From positions 3,580,407-3,644,406 of the forward strand of contig CM036160.1 of assembly GCA_020631735.1 (NCBI GenBank): a DNA stretch of 64,000 nt. Reading direction: 5' to 3'. The notes beneath the pieces are model-generated. The model made no database searches, had not been told where the DNA came from, and was given only the letters and a program-made list of their open reading frames with translations. Positions within the stretch are counted from its first letter, which is position 1; the number at the start of each line of letters is the position of its first letter. Source of the stretch: Saccharum officinarum (taxonomy: Eukaryota > Streptophyta > Magnoliopsida > Poales > Poaceae). Positions 45,701 to 58,600 of the stretch are shown here, piece by piece. The translations under genes were made by a program, and so were the position numbers.

Positions 45701-46330
45701 CGACAGGTTAATAATAATTAACTTGGCAATAATACTTTTAGAAATGTTCTTGAAATGCTAAAAATGCTTCTTTTTGCAAATGAGTCAGCTACCCTACTAT
45801 AAAGCCCTTCATAATTCTTGGTGTCATTTATTTTCGGTTATGTCGGGTAAGTCTAGCTGAGTACCTTCTCGTACTCAGGATTTTATTCCCACTTATTGCA
45901 GATGGGCTGATGTATTACGGCTATTGTATCAACTGCCTTTATCCTGCGATGGGTGATGCTTAGGACCATGGGCATGGTCATTCCTTACATCTCGCCTGAT
46001 GCTTTTGTTGGAGATGATCATTCGCTGGCACTATATTTAAACTCCACGTGAGTGTGTGTGTGGTTTGAACAAATGACTTCCGCTACTTTTATTCGAACTG
46101 GTTTTGTAATAACTATGTTAAAACTCTGATGTATCTGAGATTGCGAACTTTTATGTAATATGTGATGGTAACCGCTAAACTTATTACGATCTTGGCTGGA
46201 ATGGAAGTTGGTTTGAAATCCTTCGTGATTTCACGGACTACCGGGTTATACGGGCTTAAGTTAGCTAAACCATCTGCTCTGGCGGATGATTTTCTTACTT
46301 AATTTCATATAATTGGTCGGTTCTGTTACA
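42710..46330 (+). repeat. 3' LTR of element B (3,621 bp)
   Basis: It matches the 5' LTR throughout except for a deletion of about 270 bp at 43231 inside the GC-rich block, plus scattered substitutions and 1-bp indels. It ends CTGTTACA at 46330, followed by the target duplication CACTA. Confidence 0.93.
44710..44897 (+). other. Conserved acidic exon-like ORF in the element B 3' LTR
   Basis: This is the second copy of the LTR exon-like frame. It has ELPECPDHRPSS and GKPRSIF as in the others, with one Glu-to-Lys change (FKRGK) relative to the 5' LTR. It remains open to TGA at 44895. Confidence 0.5.
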
Positions 46331-46335
46331 CACTA

Positions 46336-46350
46336 CTTCACCGACCACGA
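46336..46350 (+). mobile_element. 15-bp remnant of element A between elements B and C
   Basis: After the CACTA duplication the sequence CTTCACCGACCACGA continues A's RNase H frame (reads HYFTDH across the B insertion). It then meets the TGTAACAGAACC end of element C. The TSD of C is probably CACGA (46346-46350), but its other end is outside the window. Confidence 0.75.
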
Positions 46351-49300
46351 TGTAACAGAACCGCCCAATTATACGAGATTAAGTAAGAAAATCATCCAAC
46401 GGACGGACAATTTACCAAACTTAAGCCCGTATAACCCGGTAGTCCGTGAAATCTCGACGGATTTCAAACCATTTCACATCACAGCCAAGATCGTAATAAG
46501 TTCAGCGATTACCTTCATAAGTTACACAGCAGTTTGCGGCACAACATACATCGGAGTTTAAACATAGTTATTACAAACCAGTTTCAAATAAAGTAGCGGA
46601 AGCATTAGTTCAAAGCACACACACACACATCTTTTCCAAAATACAGTGCCAGCTCGCGATCATCTCCCACAAAAGCATCAGGCGAGGAGTAGTGAGTGAC
46701 CATTGCCCATGGTCCTAGGCTTCGCCCATCGCAGGGTAGAGACAGTTGATACAATACCAATAGTACATCTGTCCATCTGCAACAAGTGGGAACAAAGCCC
46801 TGAGTACGAGAAGGTACTCAGCTAGACTTACCCGACAGAACCAAAACAAAAGACTCCAAGGATCATGATAGGCTTTTTGGTGGGGTAGCTGACTCATTTG
46901 CAAGAAAAACATTTTTAGCTTAGCAAATCATTTACAAAAGCATGTCATCTTTTAATTCTTTATTCTCCTGTCAACTATGTTTGCACTTAAGCTAAAGTAA
47001 TCATGGAATTAAGCAAGCAAGGATTACCATTGATATTGGACAATAATTACCATGTCATTTTCTCATAACTATCCAAGTGTTGTATCCATATTACTACGAT
47101 GAAGTAACTCAAGTCAAGTGTTCACTATCCAGTGAACGATGGCGATTCGAATCGATTATTGACCAGCTGGTAATTTATTCCTCACACAAACCTCACTCAC
47201 CCGCTAAAGTGAGGTATTGGTCATCGAGTCAACTATTCAGGTAAAGTCGCGAGCTTGCCAGGAACCACATGTACCCGGGGGCCGCCCGACTGCTCTTTGG
47301 CCTTATCATCGCGCCCCCGTTTCCTGCCACTACTGCTCCGGTACAGTGCGTTGCGGGCAATCTACTCGGCCCGAATAATCTCCCGGCTTCGCGGTCGAAA
47401 GGTGCTTTATTCGGCCAGCTAAATGTGAGGCATGCGTTCAACATGACTCGAGGCCCGACAACGGACGGTCCTTAATCGACACAGACGGAAGACACTACAG
47501 TCCAGAACCCTGCAAGCTTCCGCCCGGTCTCACATTCATTTCCACACTGAGTTATTCTCACATGACAATTCCTTCACATAAAACCAGGTAATCCCCTATA
47601 GCTCGCGGATGACAGGCAATCACCCGACTTCTACCGGTCTAAGCAAGCTAAGCAAGTATTGACCGTGGACACCAGGGTGACAAGGATCGGTAAAACAAGG
47701 TGGAACAAGGTATAATGCAGCAACGTTTGCAAACAACTCCTAAACTTAATGCATTAGATTAAGAAAAATTAATAAATAATTATTTGCAAACCGGGGAGAA
47801 ATGCTCCGGGGCTTGCCTCGCTCGAAGGTGCTGGGACGATGATCGGGGCACTCCGGAAGCTCTTCACCGGACTCCTCTTCTACTTCTGCTGGCTCCGGCT
47901 CCTCGGGCTGCTCCTCTGCGTCCTCGGGAACAACTGCCGGAACCACTTCCTGCGATCCTGTATGATGCAGAAGTATGAGTGCAACATGCATAGGTGAAAT
48001 GCAGAAGTGACATGAGATGATGAAGATGCGGAATGCATACGATGTAATGAATGTATTATGTCATCGGATTATGTGGAACTTATGACTCTTCTACAAGGTA
48101 GTCAACATCATCCAAGAACATGTACTCGGAAACTACCAACACTAGTTTCTACCATGCGAGAGTATTAAACAATTAAGATGCTTCAAAGATACACCAAAGT
48201 ATATTTTTCTAACTAACTTTGCATTAAGAATAAATAGAAACCCTAATTAGTCCTATGGTTGAACAGCAACACATATTTTAGTAGCTCAGAAAAATCTCAT
48301 AAAATTACAGTGGATTACTAATATCAAGAATAGCTTGACACAAAAATTTTACTACATTTGGATAATTAGAACTGCCTATACAAAAATAACAAATTAAGGC
48401 CTAAAATAGATATTTAAAATACTTTACATTATGAAAAGTATCAAACAACAGATTTAGGAATTTTTCTACTATCTACTACCTAAACAAACACTATGGAAAA
48501 ATTATCACTTGCATGTTTTATTCAAATTTATTTAAATAACAAAAATAACAAATATTGGTAATAGAAAGCATTTGAACTGCAACTATACATTTTTCTATAG
48601 AACAACCATGAAATAAAATTACCCTAGCAAGTACATGGCATAACAGGATTAATAAACTTGGAACTACATTTTTCTGATTTTTCTACATTTTCTTATCAAT
48701 TTTTTCAAGAAAACACCAATTTCAAGGCTTAAATAAAACACTACAGAAAAGTAATGAAATATTGACATGCAACATTTTTATATTGTAGATCTGATTCAAA
48801 TGAGTACATAGAAATTTATTTCACCAATTTTGGAGCTAAAGTGACCAAGAAATCATTTTCCAAAGTGTTTTTCATCAAGAATAATAAAAGAAATAGAAAT
48901 TTGTTTTTCTGTTAAAGAGATTGGGCCGGCCCGAGATCAACAGTCGGCCCGTGGCCGTTTCCGGCCTGTTTCACGTGCGCGGGAGAACCGCCGAGCCGGC
49001 CCGCTCGGGGCGCGGCCCAGAGGCACGGCCTTGTCCTCCGCGAGGAGCCGAGCGCGGTCGCCGGCGTCCGCGCGCTCGACGTCGCGGCGGCGGCTGCGGC
49101 CGACCGGCCATCTCCGGTCGCGAGCAGGCGGGGCAAGGAGCGCGTGAGAACCGCGATGAAGTGGCGAATCCATTTTTGGAGCTAGGGAGGTGAGAGGGGT
49201 AGCGGGGAGCCGCCTCGACGGGAGGCCGCGCACGGTGGCGCCATGGCCGTCGGTGGCGAGGCGTGGAGAAGCTCACCTAGAGCTCGGAAGGCGGCGCAAA

Positions 49301-50223
49301 CGCGAGCGTGAGCCGAGGGAAGGCGAGGCGGAGCTGCGGGCGCGGGCAATCGGAAAATGGCGCGGCGGTGCGGGAGCTTCACGCCGGCGGAGCGGCGGTC
49401 GCGGCGAGGGCGGAGCTCGAGCTCTCGGCTCGGGAGGGGAGGAGAGGAAGTGCGGGCGCGAGCGAGCGAGTGCGCGGGCCTCAGCAGGTGTAGGCGAGCG
49501 CGTGGGCGCAGTGGCAGGCCGCGGCTGACGCGCGGCGGGTGATGCAGGCGCGGGGCCGCCACGCGGCGGTGCTCCTCTGCCGCGGTCGCGGCGTGGCGCA
49601 GCGACGCGCGCGGGTGCGGGCGAGCGGAGGAAGGAGGAGGCCGGCTGGGCCGGGCCGGGGCGGAGGCGGTGCGGGCGCGCGCGCGCGGGTGGCGCGGGCC
49701 GCATCTGGCCGTGGGCCGAACGGGAGGCGGCGGCCTGCTAAGGAGAAACTGATTTTTTTGATTTTCCAAATTTCAAATTTAAATGCATTTCAAACTTCAA
49801 ACCACATTTTGAACAAGAAGAAGTCATTTTATGGATTTGGCCCAAAAATAAAAGTTGCTAAAAATTAAATTCTCTACAACTTTGATTAAGGGGCCAACTC
49901 AAAATTCTTGATAGATTTTGAATGACAGAATAAAAGCTAAAATAGGGAATAATTTTGAATATTTTTCATAATTATTTTTGAACAAGTTTTTGACAAAATT
50001 TGAGCTCCAAAATTTGAACTAAAGTTCCAAGTGATGTAAGAATTATGGTTGCAAGGCTTTTGATATAATGTGATTATCATATTATTATAGTCCATTAAAT
50101 ATAGCATGTTTAAGCTTTTATTTTAATCGAATTATACCATTATCATACATGATTATAATGATATGAATGCTATGCAATATGATTGCCATGCAAAAATGCA
50201 TTGCTTAACACCGGAGTGTTACA
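46351..50223 (-). repeat. 3' LTR of element C (3,873 bp)
   Basis: On the + strand it runs TGTAACAGAACC ... GGAGTGTTACA. It has the same architecture as the element B LTRs: a GC-rich block at about 48920-49740, an acidic exon-like ORF at 47746-47957, and AT-rich flanks. It is clearly diverged from B in sequence. A CA microsatellite lies at about 46616-46630. Confidence 0.92.
47746..47957 (-). other. Conserved acidic exon-like ORF in the element C 3' LTR
   Basis: After CATCATACAG (acceptor-like) the frame encodes EDAEEQPEEPEPAEVEEE followed by ELPECPDHRPSTFERGKPRS. The nucleotide sequence differs considerably from element B while the protein block is kept. That is the best evidence that this LTR segment is translated. 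Confidence 0.55.
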
Positions 50224-53200
50224 GCCCTCCCCCCTTATAAAAATCTCGTCCCGAGATTTGGGTTACGAACCATTTATTATAAAAATCTTCATAGTCGTTC
50301 TTTAAGTATTCACCCGTTTCCCAAGATGCATCCCCTTCATCGTGATGACTCCATTGTATCTTATACGTTTTCACCACACTGTTTCGAGTAGCCCTTTCCT
50401 TGGTATCAAATACTCGAACTGGTTGCTCACGATACACCAAATCTGACTTTAGTTTTATGCCTCGAGGTTCAATCCTTTCCTCTGGAACGCGCAAACATTT
50501 CTTGAGATGTGATACATGAAAAACTGGGAATATAGCACCCATTGACTCTGGTAAATCCAATTTGTAAGCCACAGGACCCTTCCGTTCCAGGATTTTATAA
50601 GGTCCCACAAATCTGGCGGCCAGCTTTCTGCGCACACCAAATCTTTTCTTTTTCATTGGCGTAACTTTTAGATAGACATAGTCACCAACTTCGAACACAA
50701 GCGGTCTCCTTCTCTTATCTGCATAACTTTTCTGACGTGACTGGGCTGCTCTCATATTCTGCTGGATGATATGAACTTTCCTTTCGGCTTCTTCTACGAA
50801 GTCAATACCATAATACCTTCTTTCTCCTGGCTCAATCCAGTTTAACGGTGTTCTACACTTTCGGCCATACAGAGCCTCAAAAGGTGCCATCTTGATACTC
50901 TCTTGATAGCTGTTATTGTATGAGAACTCTGCTAATGGTAACCATGACTCCCATGAACCTCTGGAAGACAACACACAGGCTCTTAACATATCTTCTAGAA
51001 CAGCATTAACTCTCTCAGTTTGACCATCTGTTTGAGGATGATAGGCAGTGCTACGAATCAGACTAGTCCCCAAACCTTTGTGCAAATGCTCCCAAAAGTG
51101 AGCAGTGAACTGTGACCCTCTGTCAGACACTATAGTCTTTGGTATGCCATGCAACCTCACAATCTCTGCAATATACTTCTCAGCATATTGAGGTGGTCTA
51201 TATTCCGTTTTGACAGGCAAAAAGTGGGCTGTCTTAGTAAGACGATCCACAATTACCCAAATGGAATCGTGACCTTTTTGAGTAGTGGGTAGACCCGTGA
51301 TAAAATCCATACTTATGTCATCCCACTTCCAACTCGGTACTGACAAAGGTTGTAGCATTCCGGCAGGCTTCATGTGAATTGCTTTTACTCTACAACATGT
51401 GTCACATCTGGCTACATACGCTGCAATTTCCTTCTTCATCTTGGTCCACCAATAACGAGGTCTTAGTTCTTGATATATTTTACTGCTGCCAGGATGAATA
51501 GACAACTTGGAGAGATGAGCTTCATCCAAAATTTTATTCTTAAGCTCTCTATCCTTTGGAACAACAAGACGGTTGTCGAACCACAACACATCCTGCTCAT
51601 CCACCCTGAAGTGTTTCGAGGGTTCTTCTTGAATCTTCTTCTTGATGTGGAATATCCCTTTGTCTGCTTTCTGACCTTCTATAATCTTACTCTCCAAGGA
51701 ACAACTGACCTGAATACTTTGTAGCACGGCAGGGTGCATTAGATCGAAACCATCTTCAAGCAAGGGTTGCACATTCATACAATGTGACTTTCTGCTTAAA
51801 GCATCAGCTACCACATTGGCTTTCCCAGGGTGATACTGTACATTCAAGTTGTAGTCTTTGATCAGTTCTAACCATCTCCGCTGTCTCATGTTCAATTCTG
51901 GTTGGGTGAAAATGTACTTGAGACTCTTATGATCGGTGAAAATGTTGCACACGTTACCCAGTAGATAGTGTCTCCAAATCTTTAAGGCATGCACAACAGC
52001 GGCAAGCTCAAGATCATGTGTCGGATAATTGATTTCATGTTTTCTCAACTGCCGGGAGGCATAAGCAATTACTCTTCCTTCTTGCATTAGCACACACCCT
52101 AATCCTGTTTTTGATGCGTCACAGAACACATCAAAAGGTTTCTCGATGTCGGGTTGTGCAAGAACTGGAGCAGTGGTCAACAGTTTCCGCAAGGTATGGA
52201 AAGCTGTCTCACACTCCTCTGTCCACGCAAACTTGTGATCTTTCTGTAACAGACTTGTCATAGGCTTGGCAATCTTCGAGAAGTCTGGGATAAAACGGCG
52301 ATAGTAACCTGCTAACCCTAGAAAACTCCTGACTTCTGACACTGTGGTTGGAGTCTTCCAATCCATAACCTCTTGCACTTTACTCGGATCTACAGAAACT
52401 CCATTCTCAGATAGGATATGACCGAGGAAAGGAACTTTCTTCAACCAAAATTCACATTTGCTGAACTTAGCATATAACTTATGATCTCTCAACCTAGTCA
52501 AGACAATTCTCAGATGCTCTTCATGCTCTTTCTCGTTTTCGGAGTACACTAGAATGTCATCAATGAAGACAACTACAAACTTGTCCAACTCTGGCATGAA
52601 AACCGTATTCATTAGATACATAAAATATGCAGGAGCATTTGTTAGTCCAAATGACATAACAAGATACTCGTACAACCCGTATCTGGTAGAAAAGGCGGTT
52701 TTCGGAACATCTTGAGGTCTAATCTTTATCTGATGATACCCAGACCTTAAGTCTATCTTGGAGAACACTCTGGCTTTAGCTAACTGATCAAACAGAACAT
52801 CAATATGAGGCAATGGATATTTATTCTTGATGGTTACAGCATTAAGAGGTCGGTAATCCACACACATCCTTAGAGTACCCTCTTTCTTTTTCTTTACAAA
52901 CAAGGCAGGACATCCCCATTCAGACTTACTTGGGCGAATAAACCCCTTTTTTAACAACTCTTCCAACTGTTTCTTCAACTCAGCTAACTCATCCGGAGGC
53001 ATCCGATAAGGTCTCCTCGAAATTGGAGCTGTCCCGGGGATCAACTCGATTCCAAACTCAACATCTCTGTCTGGAGGAAGGCCAGGCAACTCGTCTGGAA
53101 ACACATCCGGGAACTCACATACTACTGGGATCTGATGGATAGGAGCAACTTCCATGGCACAGGTCACACTCACAAGATCTGTTCTTTTAGGCAATGGTAC

Positions 53201-54740
53201 CTGGAAAGTACCCTCTGCCTGGGGATCTTTAAGGGTAAGCATCCTACTGCTTGTATCTATGACTGCTTCCCAGTCTTTCATCCAGTTCATTCCTATTATT
53301 ACATCCAAAACTAGTCCAGGCATAACTACCAGGTTCACTCGGAACTTCCGACTACCTAACTCAAGGGTTGCCCCTCTAACCATCTTATTGGTTAACACAT
53401 CAGCTCCTGCTGAACTTATGCGATAACCATAACTCAATTCTGTGCATAGTTGTTCATGCTTCCGTGCAAATGCTTGACTCATAAAAGAATGCGAAGATCC
53501 AGAATCAAAAAGAACAACTGCAGGGTGATGGTTCACAAGAAACTTACCAGCAGTTACGGGCTCTCCCTCAGGAACTTCATCAATGGCGGTGTGGTGTACA
53601 CGAGCATTGTAAGTTGTTGCTTCTTTTTAGGCGGATAAGGGCAGAACTTGGAAAAGTGGCCTGGCTGACCACAGTTGTAGCAGGGCCCTTTCACTGTACC
53701 AGCAGACCCTATAGCGCCCTTGGAGTTGCTCTGTTCTGCAGCTGCGCTGGTCTTTGTTGGCGGCACTGCGATCTTGTACGGTTTCTGTGGCCCCTTGTAA
53801 TTCTGGGTTTTATGCTGCGGCGGCCTGAACCTCGCACCAGGTGCGGACGGACGATAAGATGAACGGTTGGCAGGGACAACTCTGGACTGGGATGGTCCTG
53901 ACTCGAACACTCTCTTGCGGTTCTTGGATGCGGTGTAAGCATTATTGTTCTTCTCTTGCTTCAAACAGTCACTGATAAAGTCGTTGAATCTGTTGCGGGT
54001 ATTGGTACCCACATGCTTCATCATCTTCGGACTCAACCCTCTCTTGAAACTAGCAATCTTCTTTGCATCTGTGTCAACCATGTCTGGAGCATAGCGGCAC
54101 AAATTATTAAAGGCATGCAGATACTGTGTCACCGTCTTGGTACCCTGATTCAAGGCTAAGAACTCTCCAAGCTTCATCTCAACCAACCCTGGGGGAATAT
54201 AAACTCCCTTAAAAGCTTCAGTGAAATCCCTCCAAGAGATCTGGGCATTAGGAGGAAAAGTACTGCGGTGATGCTTCCACCACATTCCTGCTGGTCCTTG
54301 TAACTGATGTGCAGCATACTCTACTTTCAGAACTTCTGTCATCCTTAACACACGGAACTTATCTTCCATAGTGTTAATCCATTCTTCGGCATCAAGTGGC
54401 TCTGCTGCTTCCTTGAAAATAGGTGGCCTCGTATCCATGAAATCCTTGAAACTGTTGTACTGGTTCACTCCCTGGCCACCACCTTGGTTATTTCCCCTTT
54501 GAACATTTTCCGCAATGTACGCAGAAAGTCTTCCATATTCCTCTGTGATTGTTCAGTACTGCGTTGACTTCCAAGAAACTGTGTGAAGAACATTTCTGCG
54601 GTGAGCGGCGGAGGAGGGGGCAAATGTGGTTCTGGACGTGGTTCCTGGTGGTTGACATTGTTGGCACCACTTCCACCAGCTCCTGCACCGTTGCCACCAG
54701 TCTCAGCGGCTTCGTACGTAGCACGACGAGTGTTGGCCAT
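50219..54740 (-). CDS. gag-pol polyprotein of element C, left-contig copy (two apparent frameshifts)
   Basis: The polyprotein builds the particle and carries out reverse transcription and integration. From ATG 54740 (MANTRR) come the gag capsid region, CCHC knuckle [14 protein letters not shown] (about 53644-53685), protease FDSGSSHSF (about 53482-53508), reverse transcriptase with FIDDILVYS, RNase H, and an HHCC-D,D,E integrase ([19 protein letters not shown]). The [15 protein letters not shown] module and a C-terminal chromodomain (VKTYKIQW...ASWETGEYL) follow. The pol part, 50219-53536, is open for 1,105 codons. Single-base losses near 54515 and 53618 shift the frame. The right-hand copy lacks both, so they are probably sequencing errors near the contig end. 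Confidence 0.88.
50224..50238 (-). promoter_or_regulatory. Polypurine tract of element C
   Basis: On the element strand AAGGGGGGAGGGC stands directly before the 3' LTR. The pol frame reads through it (GGGL) and stops at TAA formed by LTR bases 3-5. Confidence 0.75.
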
Positions 54741-55089
54741 CTGCATATTTCAGCAACAAGCACCATTGAGTGAAGTTGTAAAATGTGTCCGAAGGAACAA
54801 TCATGCCATACTGAATTCATTGGAGAGAACAAGTCATTCAAGAAAACAGAGGCACAATAATTCATTCCAATTGAACAACAGCACCAATTAAGTTACTTCA
54901 AAAGCAACATCGCGTTCCATACAACCATGTTGCCAGCATACATACACTGGACTTTTATGCGTTCGGGTATCGCATACACAACCAACTCCAAAGATCGTCA
55001 GTCTCAAGGTCGAACAGGATACATCATGATACATGAAAACCAAAAGAAGGCCATCGCGTCAAGCCTAGCTACTAACGCAGGACACTATC

Positions 55090-55383
55090 CTACTCCTCGG
55101 GGCCATCGTCGATGTCGGAGGCGTCGCCCTCGCTACCTCAGCTGCAGCGTCGTCGTCGAGGTCCATCTGAGCGGCGTTCGAGGAGCATACGGGCCTATCC
55201 CGTTGTAGAGGCATGGAACTCTTCATGCAAGTTGGCATTGTTACTCTTCTAGCTCCTCGACCCTCTGCCTCAAAGGTCCTCTCTCGTCCAGGCTTCATTC
55301 CTTTCTTGTACTAGCTGCTCCAACAGGCGATCTGCTCCTGTTGGCCTGAGTCAGCCTCTGTACTTGCTGCATGGAATCTCGCC
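55090..55383 (-). pseudogene. C-terminal fragment of the H3-like extra ORF at the left contig end (error-rich duplicate)
   Basis: This corresponds to the stop-proximal part of the intact ORF at 60471-61445, cut by the N gap. Many one-base insertions and losses relative to that copy occur within 300 bp (for example near 55138, 55175, 55210 and 55275-55300). This looks like poor consensus at a contig end. Confidence 0.8.
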
Positions 55384-55483
55384 NNNNNNNNNNNNNNNNN
55401 NNNNNNNNNNNNNNNNNNNNNNNNNNNNNNNNNNNNNNNNNNNNNNNNNNNNNNNNNNNNNNNNNNNNNNNNNNNNNNNNNNN
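55384..55483. other. Assembly gap, 100 N
   Basis: Exactly 100 N, the conventional placeholder for a join of unknown length. The flanks are copies of the same retrotransposon region, not adjoining sequence. Confidence 0.99.
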
Positions 55484-55612
55484 AAATATAGCATGTTTTA
55501 AGCTTTTATTTTAATCGAATTATACCATTATCATACATGATTATAAATGATATGAATGCTATGCAATATGATTGCCATGCAAAAATGCATTGCTTAACAC
55601 CGGAGTGTTACA
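55484..55612 (-). repeat. End of the element C 3' LTR, repeated at the start of the right contig
   Basis: It repeats 50097-50223, with extra or missing single bases (GTTTTAAGC for GTTTAAGC, TATAAATGA for TATAATGA), and stops abruptly at the N gap. Confidence 0.9.
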
Positions 55613-58600
55613 GCCCTCCCCTTATAAAAATCTCGTCCCGAGATTTGGGTTACGAACCATTTATTATAAATCTTCATAGGCGTTCTTTAAGTATTCACCC
55701 GTTTCCCAAGATGCATCCCTTCATCGTGATGACTCCATTGTATCTTATACGTTTTCACCACACTGTTTCGAGTAGCCCTTTCCTTGGTATCCAATACTCG
55801 AACTGGTTGCTCACGATACACCAAATCTGACTTTAGTTTTATGCCTCGAGGTTCAATCCTTTCCTCTGGAACGCGCAAACATTTCTTGAGATGTGATACA
55901 TGAAAAACTGGGAATATAGCACCCATTGACTCTGGTAAATCCAATTTGTAAGCCACAGGACCCTTCCGTTCCAGGATTTTATAAGGTCCCACAAATCTGG
56001 CGGCCAGCTTTCTGCGCACACCAAATCTTTTCTTTTTCATTGGCGTAACTTTTAGATAGACATAGTCACCAACTTCGAACACAAGCGGTCTCCTTCTCTT
56101 ATCTGCATAACTTTTCTGACGTGACTGGGCTGCTCTCATATTCTGCTGGATGATATGAACTTTCCTTTCGGCTTCTTCTACGAAGTCAATACCATAATAC
56201 CTTCTTTCTCCTGGCTCAATCCAGTTTAACGGTGTTCTACACTTTCGGCCATACAGAGCCTCAAAAGGTGCCATCTTGATACTCTCTTGATAGCTGTTAT
56301 TGTATGAGAACTCTGCTAATGGTAACCATGACTCCCATGAACCTCTGGAAGACAACACACAGGCTCTTAACATATCTTCTAGAACAGCATTAACTCTCTC
56401 AGTTTGACCATCTGTTTGAGGATGATAGGCAGTGCTACGAATCAGACTAGTCCCCAAACCTTTGTGCAAGTGCTCCCAAAGTGAGCAGTGAACTGTGACC
56501 CTCTGTCAGACACTATAGTCTTTGGTATGCCATGCAACCTCACAATCTCTGTAATATACTTCTCAGCATATTGAGGTGGTCTATATTCCGTTTTGACAGG
56601 CAAAAAGTGGGCTGTCTTAGTAAGACGATCCACAATTACCCAAATGGAATCGTGACCTTTTTGAGTAGTGGGTAGACCCGTGATAAAATCCATACTTATG
56701 TCATCCCACTTCCAACTCGGTACTGACAAAGGTTGTAGCATTCCGGCAGGCTTCATGTGAATTGCTTTTACTCTACAACATGTGTCACATCTGGCTACAT
56801 ACGCTGCAATTTCCTTCTTCATCTTGGTCCACCAATAACGAGGTCTTAGTTCTTGATATATTTTACTGCTGCCAGGATGAATAGACAACTTGAGAGATGA
56901 GCTTCATCCAAATTTTATTCTTAAGCTCTCTATCCTTTGGAACAACAAGACGGTTGTCGAACCACAACACATCCTGCTCATCCACCCTGAAGTGTTTCGA
57001 GGGTTCTTCTTGAATCTTCTTTTTGATGTGGAATATCCCTTTGTCTGCTTTCTGACCTTCTATAATCTTACTCTCCAAGGAACAACTGACCTGAATACTT
57101 TGTAGCACGGCAGGGTGCATTAGATCGAAACCATCTTCAAGCAAGGGTTGCACATTCATACAATGTGACTTTCTGCTTAAAGCATCAGCTACCACATTGG
57201 CTTTCCCAGGGTGATACTGTACATTCAAGTTGTAGTCTTTGATCAGTTCTAACCATCTCCGCTGTCTCATGTTCAATTCTGGTTGGGTGAAAATGTACTT
57301 GAGACTCTTATGATCGGTGAAAATGTTGCACACGTTACCCAGTAGATAGTGTCTCCAAATCTTTAAGGCATGCACAACAGCGGCAAGCTCAAGATCATGT
57401 GTCGGATAATTGATTTCATGTTTTCTCAACTGCCGGGAGGCATAAGCAATTACTCTTCCTTCTTGCATTAGCACACACCCTAATCCTGTTTTTGATGCGT
57501 CGCAGAACACATCAAAGGTTTCTCGATGTCGGGTTGTGCAAGAACTGGAGCAGTGGTCAACAGTTTCCGCAAGGTATGGAAAGCTGTCTCACACTCCTCT
57601 GTCCACAAACTTGTGATCTTTCTGTAACAGACTTGTCATAGGCTTGGCAATCTTCGAGAAGTCTGGGATAAAACGGCGATAGTAACCTGCTAACCCTAGA
57701 AACTCCTGACTTCTGACACTGTGGTTGGAGTCTTCCAATCCATAACCTCTTGCACTTTACTCGGATCTACAGAAACTCCATTCTCAGATAGGATATGACC
57801 GAGGAAAGGAACTTTCTTCAACCAAAATTCACATTTGCTGAACTTAGCATATAACTTATGATCTCTCAACCTGGTCAAGACAATTCTCAGATGCTCTTCA
57901 TGCTCTTTCTCGTTTTCAGAGTATACTAGAATGTCATCAATGAAGACAACTACAAACTTGTCCAACTCTGGCATGAAAACCGTATTCATCAGATACATAA
58001 ATATGCAGGAGCATTTGTTAGTCCAAATGACATAACAAGATACTCGTACAACCCGTATCTGGTAGAAAAGGCGGTTTTCGGAACATCTTGAGGTCTAATC
58101 TTTATCTGATGATACCCAGACCTTAAGTCTATCTTGGAGAACACTCTGGCTTTAGCTAACTGATCAAACAGAACATCAATATGAGGCAAGTGGATATTTA
58201 TTCTTGATAGTTACAGCATTAAGAGGTCGGTAATCCACACACATCCTTAGAGTACCCTCTTTCTTTTTCTTTACAAACAAGGCAGGACATCCCCATTCAG
58301 ACTTACTTGGGCGAATAAACCCCTTTTTTAACAACTCTTCCAACTGTTTCTTCAACTCAGCTAACTCATCCGGAGGCATCCGATAAGGTCTCCTCGAAAT
58401 TGGAGCTGTCCCGGGGATCAACTCGATTCCAAACTCAACATCTCTGTCTGGAGGAAGGCCAGGCAACTCGTCTGGAAACACATCCGGGAACTCACATACT
58501 ACTGGGATCTGATGGATAGGAGCAACTTCCATGGCACAGGTCACACTCACAAGATCTGTTCTTTTAGGCAATGGTACCTGGAAAGTACCCTCTGCCTGGG

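Larger units (their letters stand above)
32154..46330 (+). mobile_element. Ty3/gypsy element B (RIRE3/Retrosat2-like chromovirus), complete with both LTRs, TSD CACTA
   Basis: LTRs lie at 32154-36046 and 42710-46330, both TGTAACACC...GTTACA. The 5-bp duplication CACTA occurs at 32149-32153 and 46331-46335, proving insertion into element A. Order: 5' LTR, tRNA-Met-type primer site, leader, extra ORF (36836-37824), gag-pol (38183-42663), polypurine tract, 3' LTR. All coding is broken by nonsense codons and a few frameshifts. The 3' LTR lacks about 270 bp of the GC-rich block present in the 5' LTR (about 32680-32950). Otherwise the LTRs differ by scattered substitutions. Confidence 0.93.

Noticed and set aside
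55608..58200. Multiple frameshifts as evidence that element C is dead
   Set aside because: Every break is a 1-2 base indel missing from the other copy of the same region.
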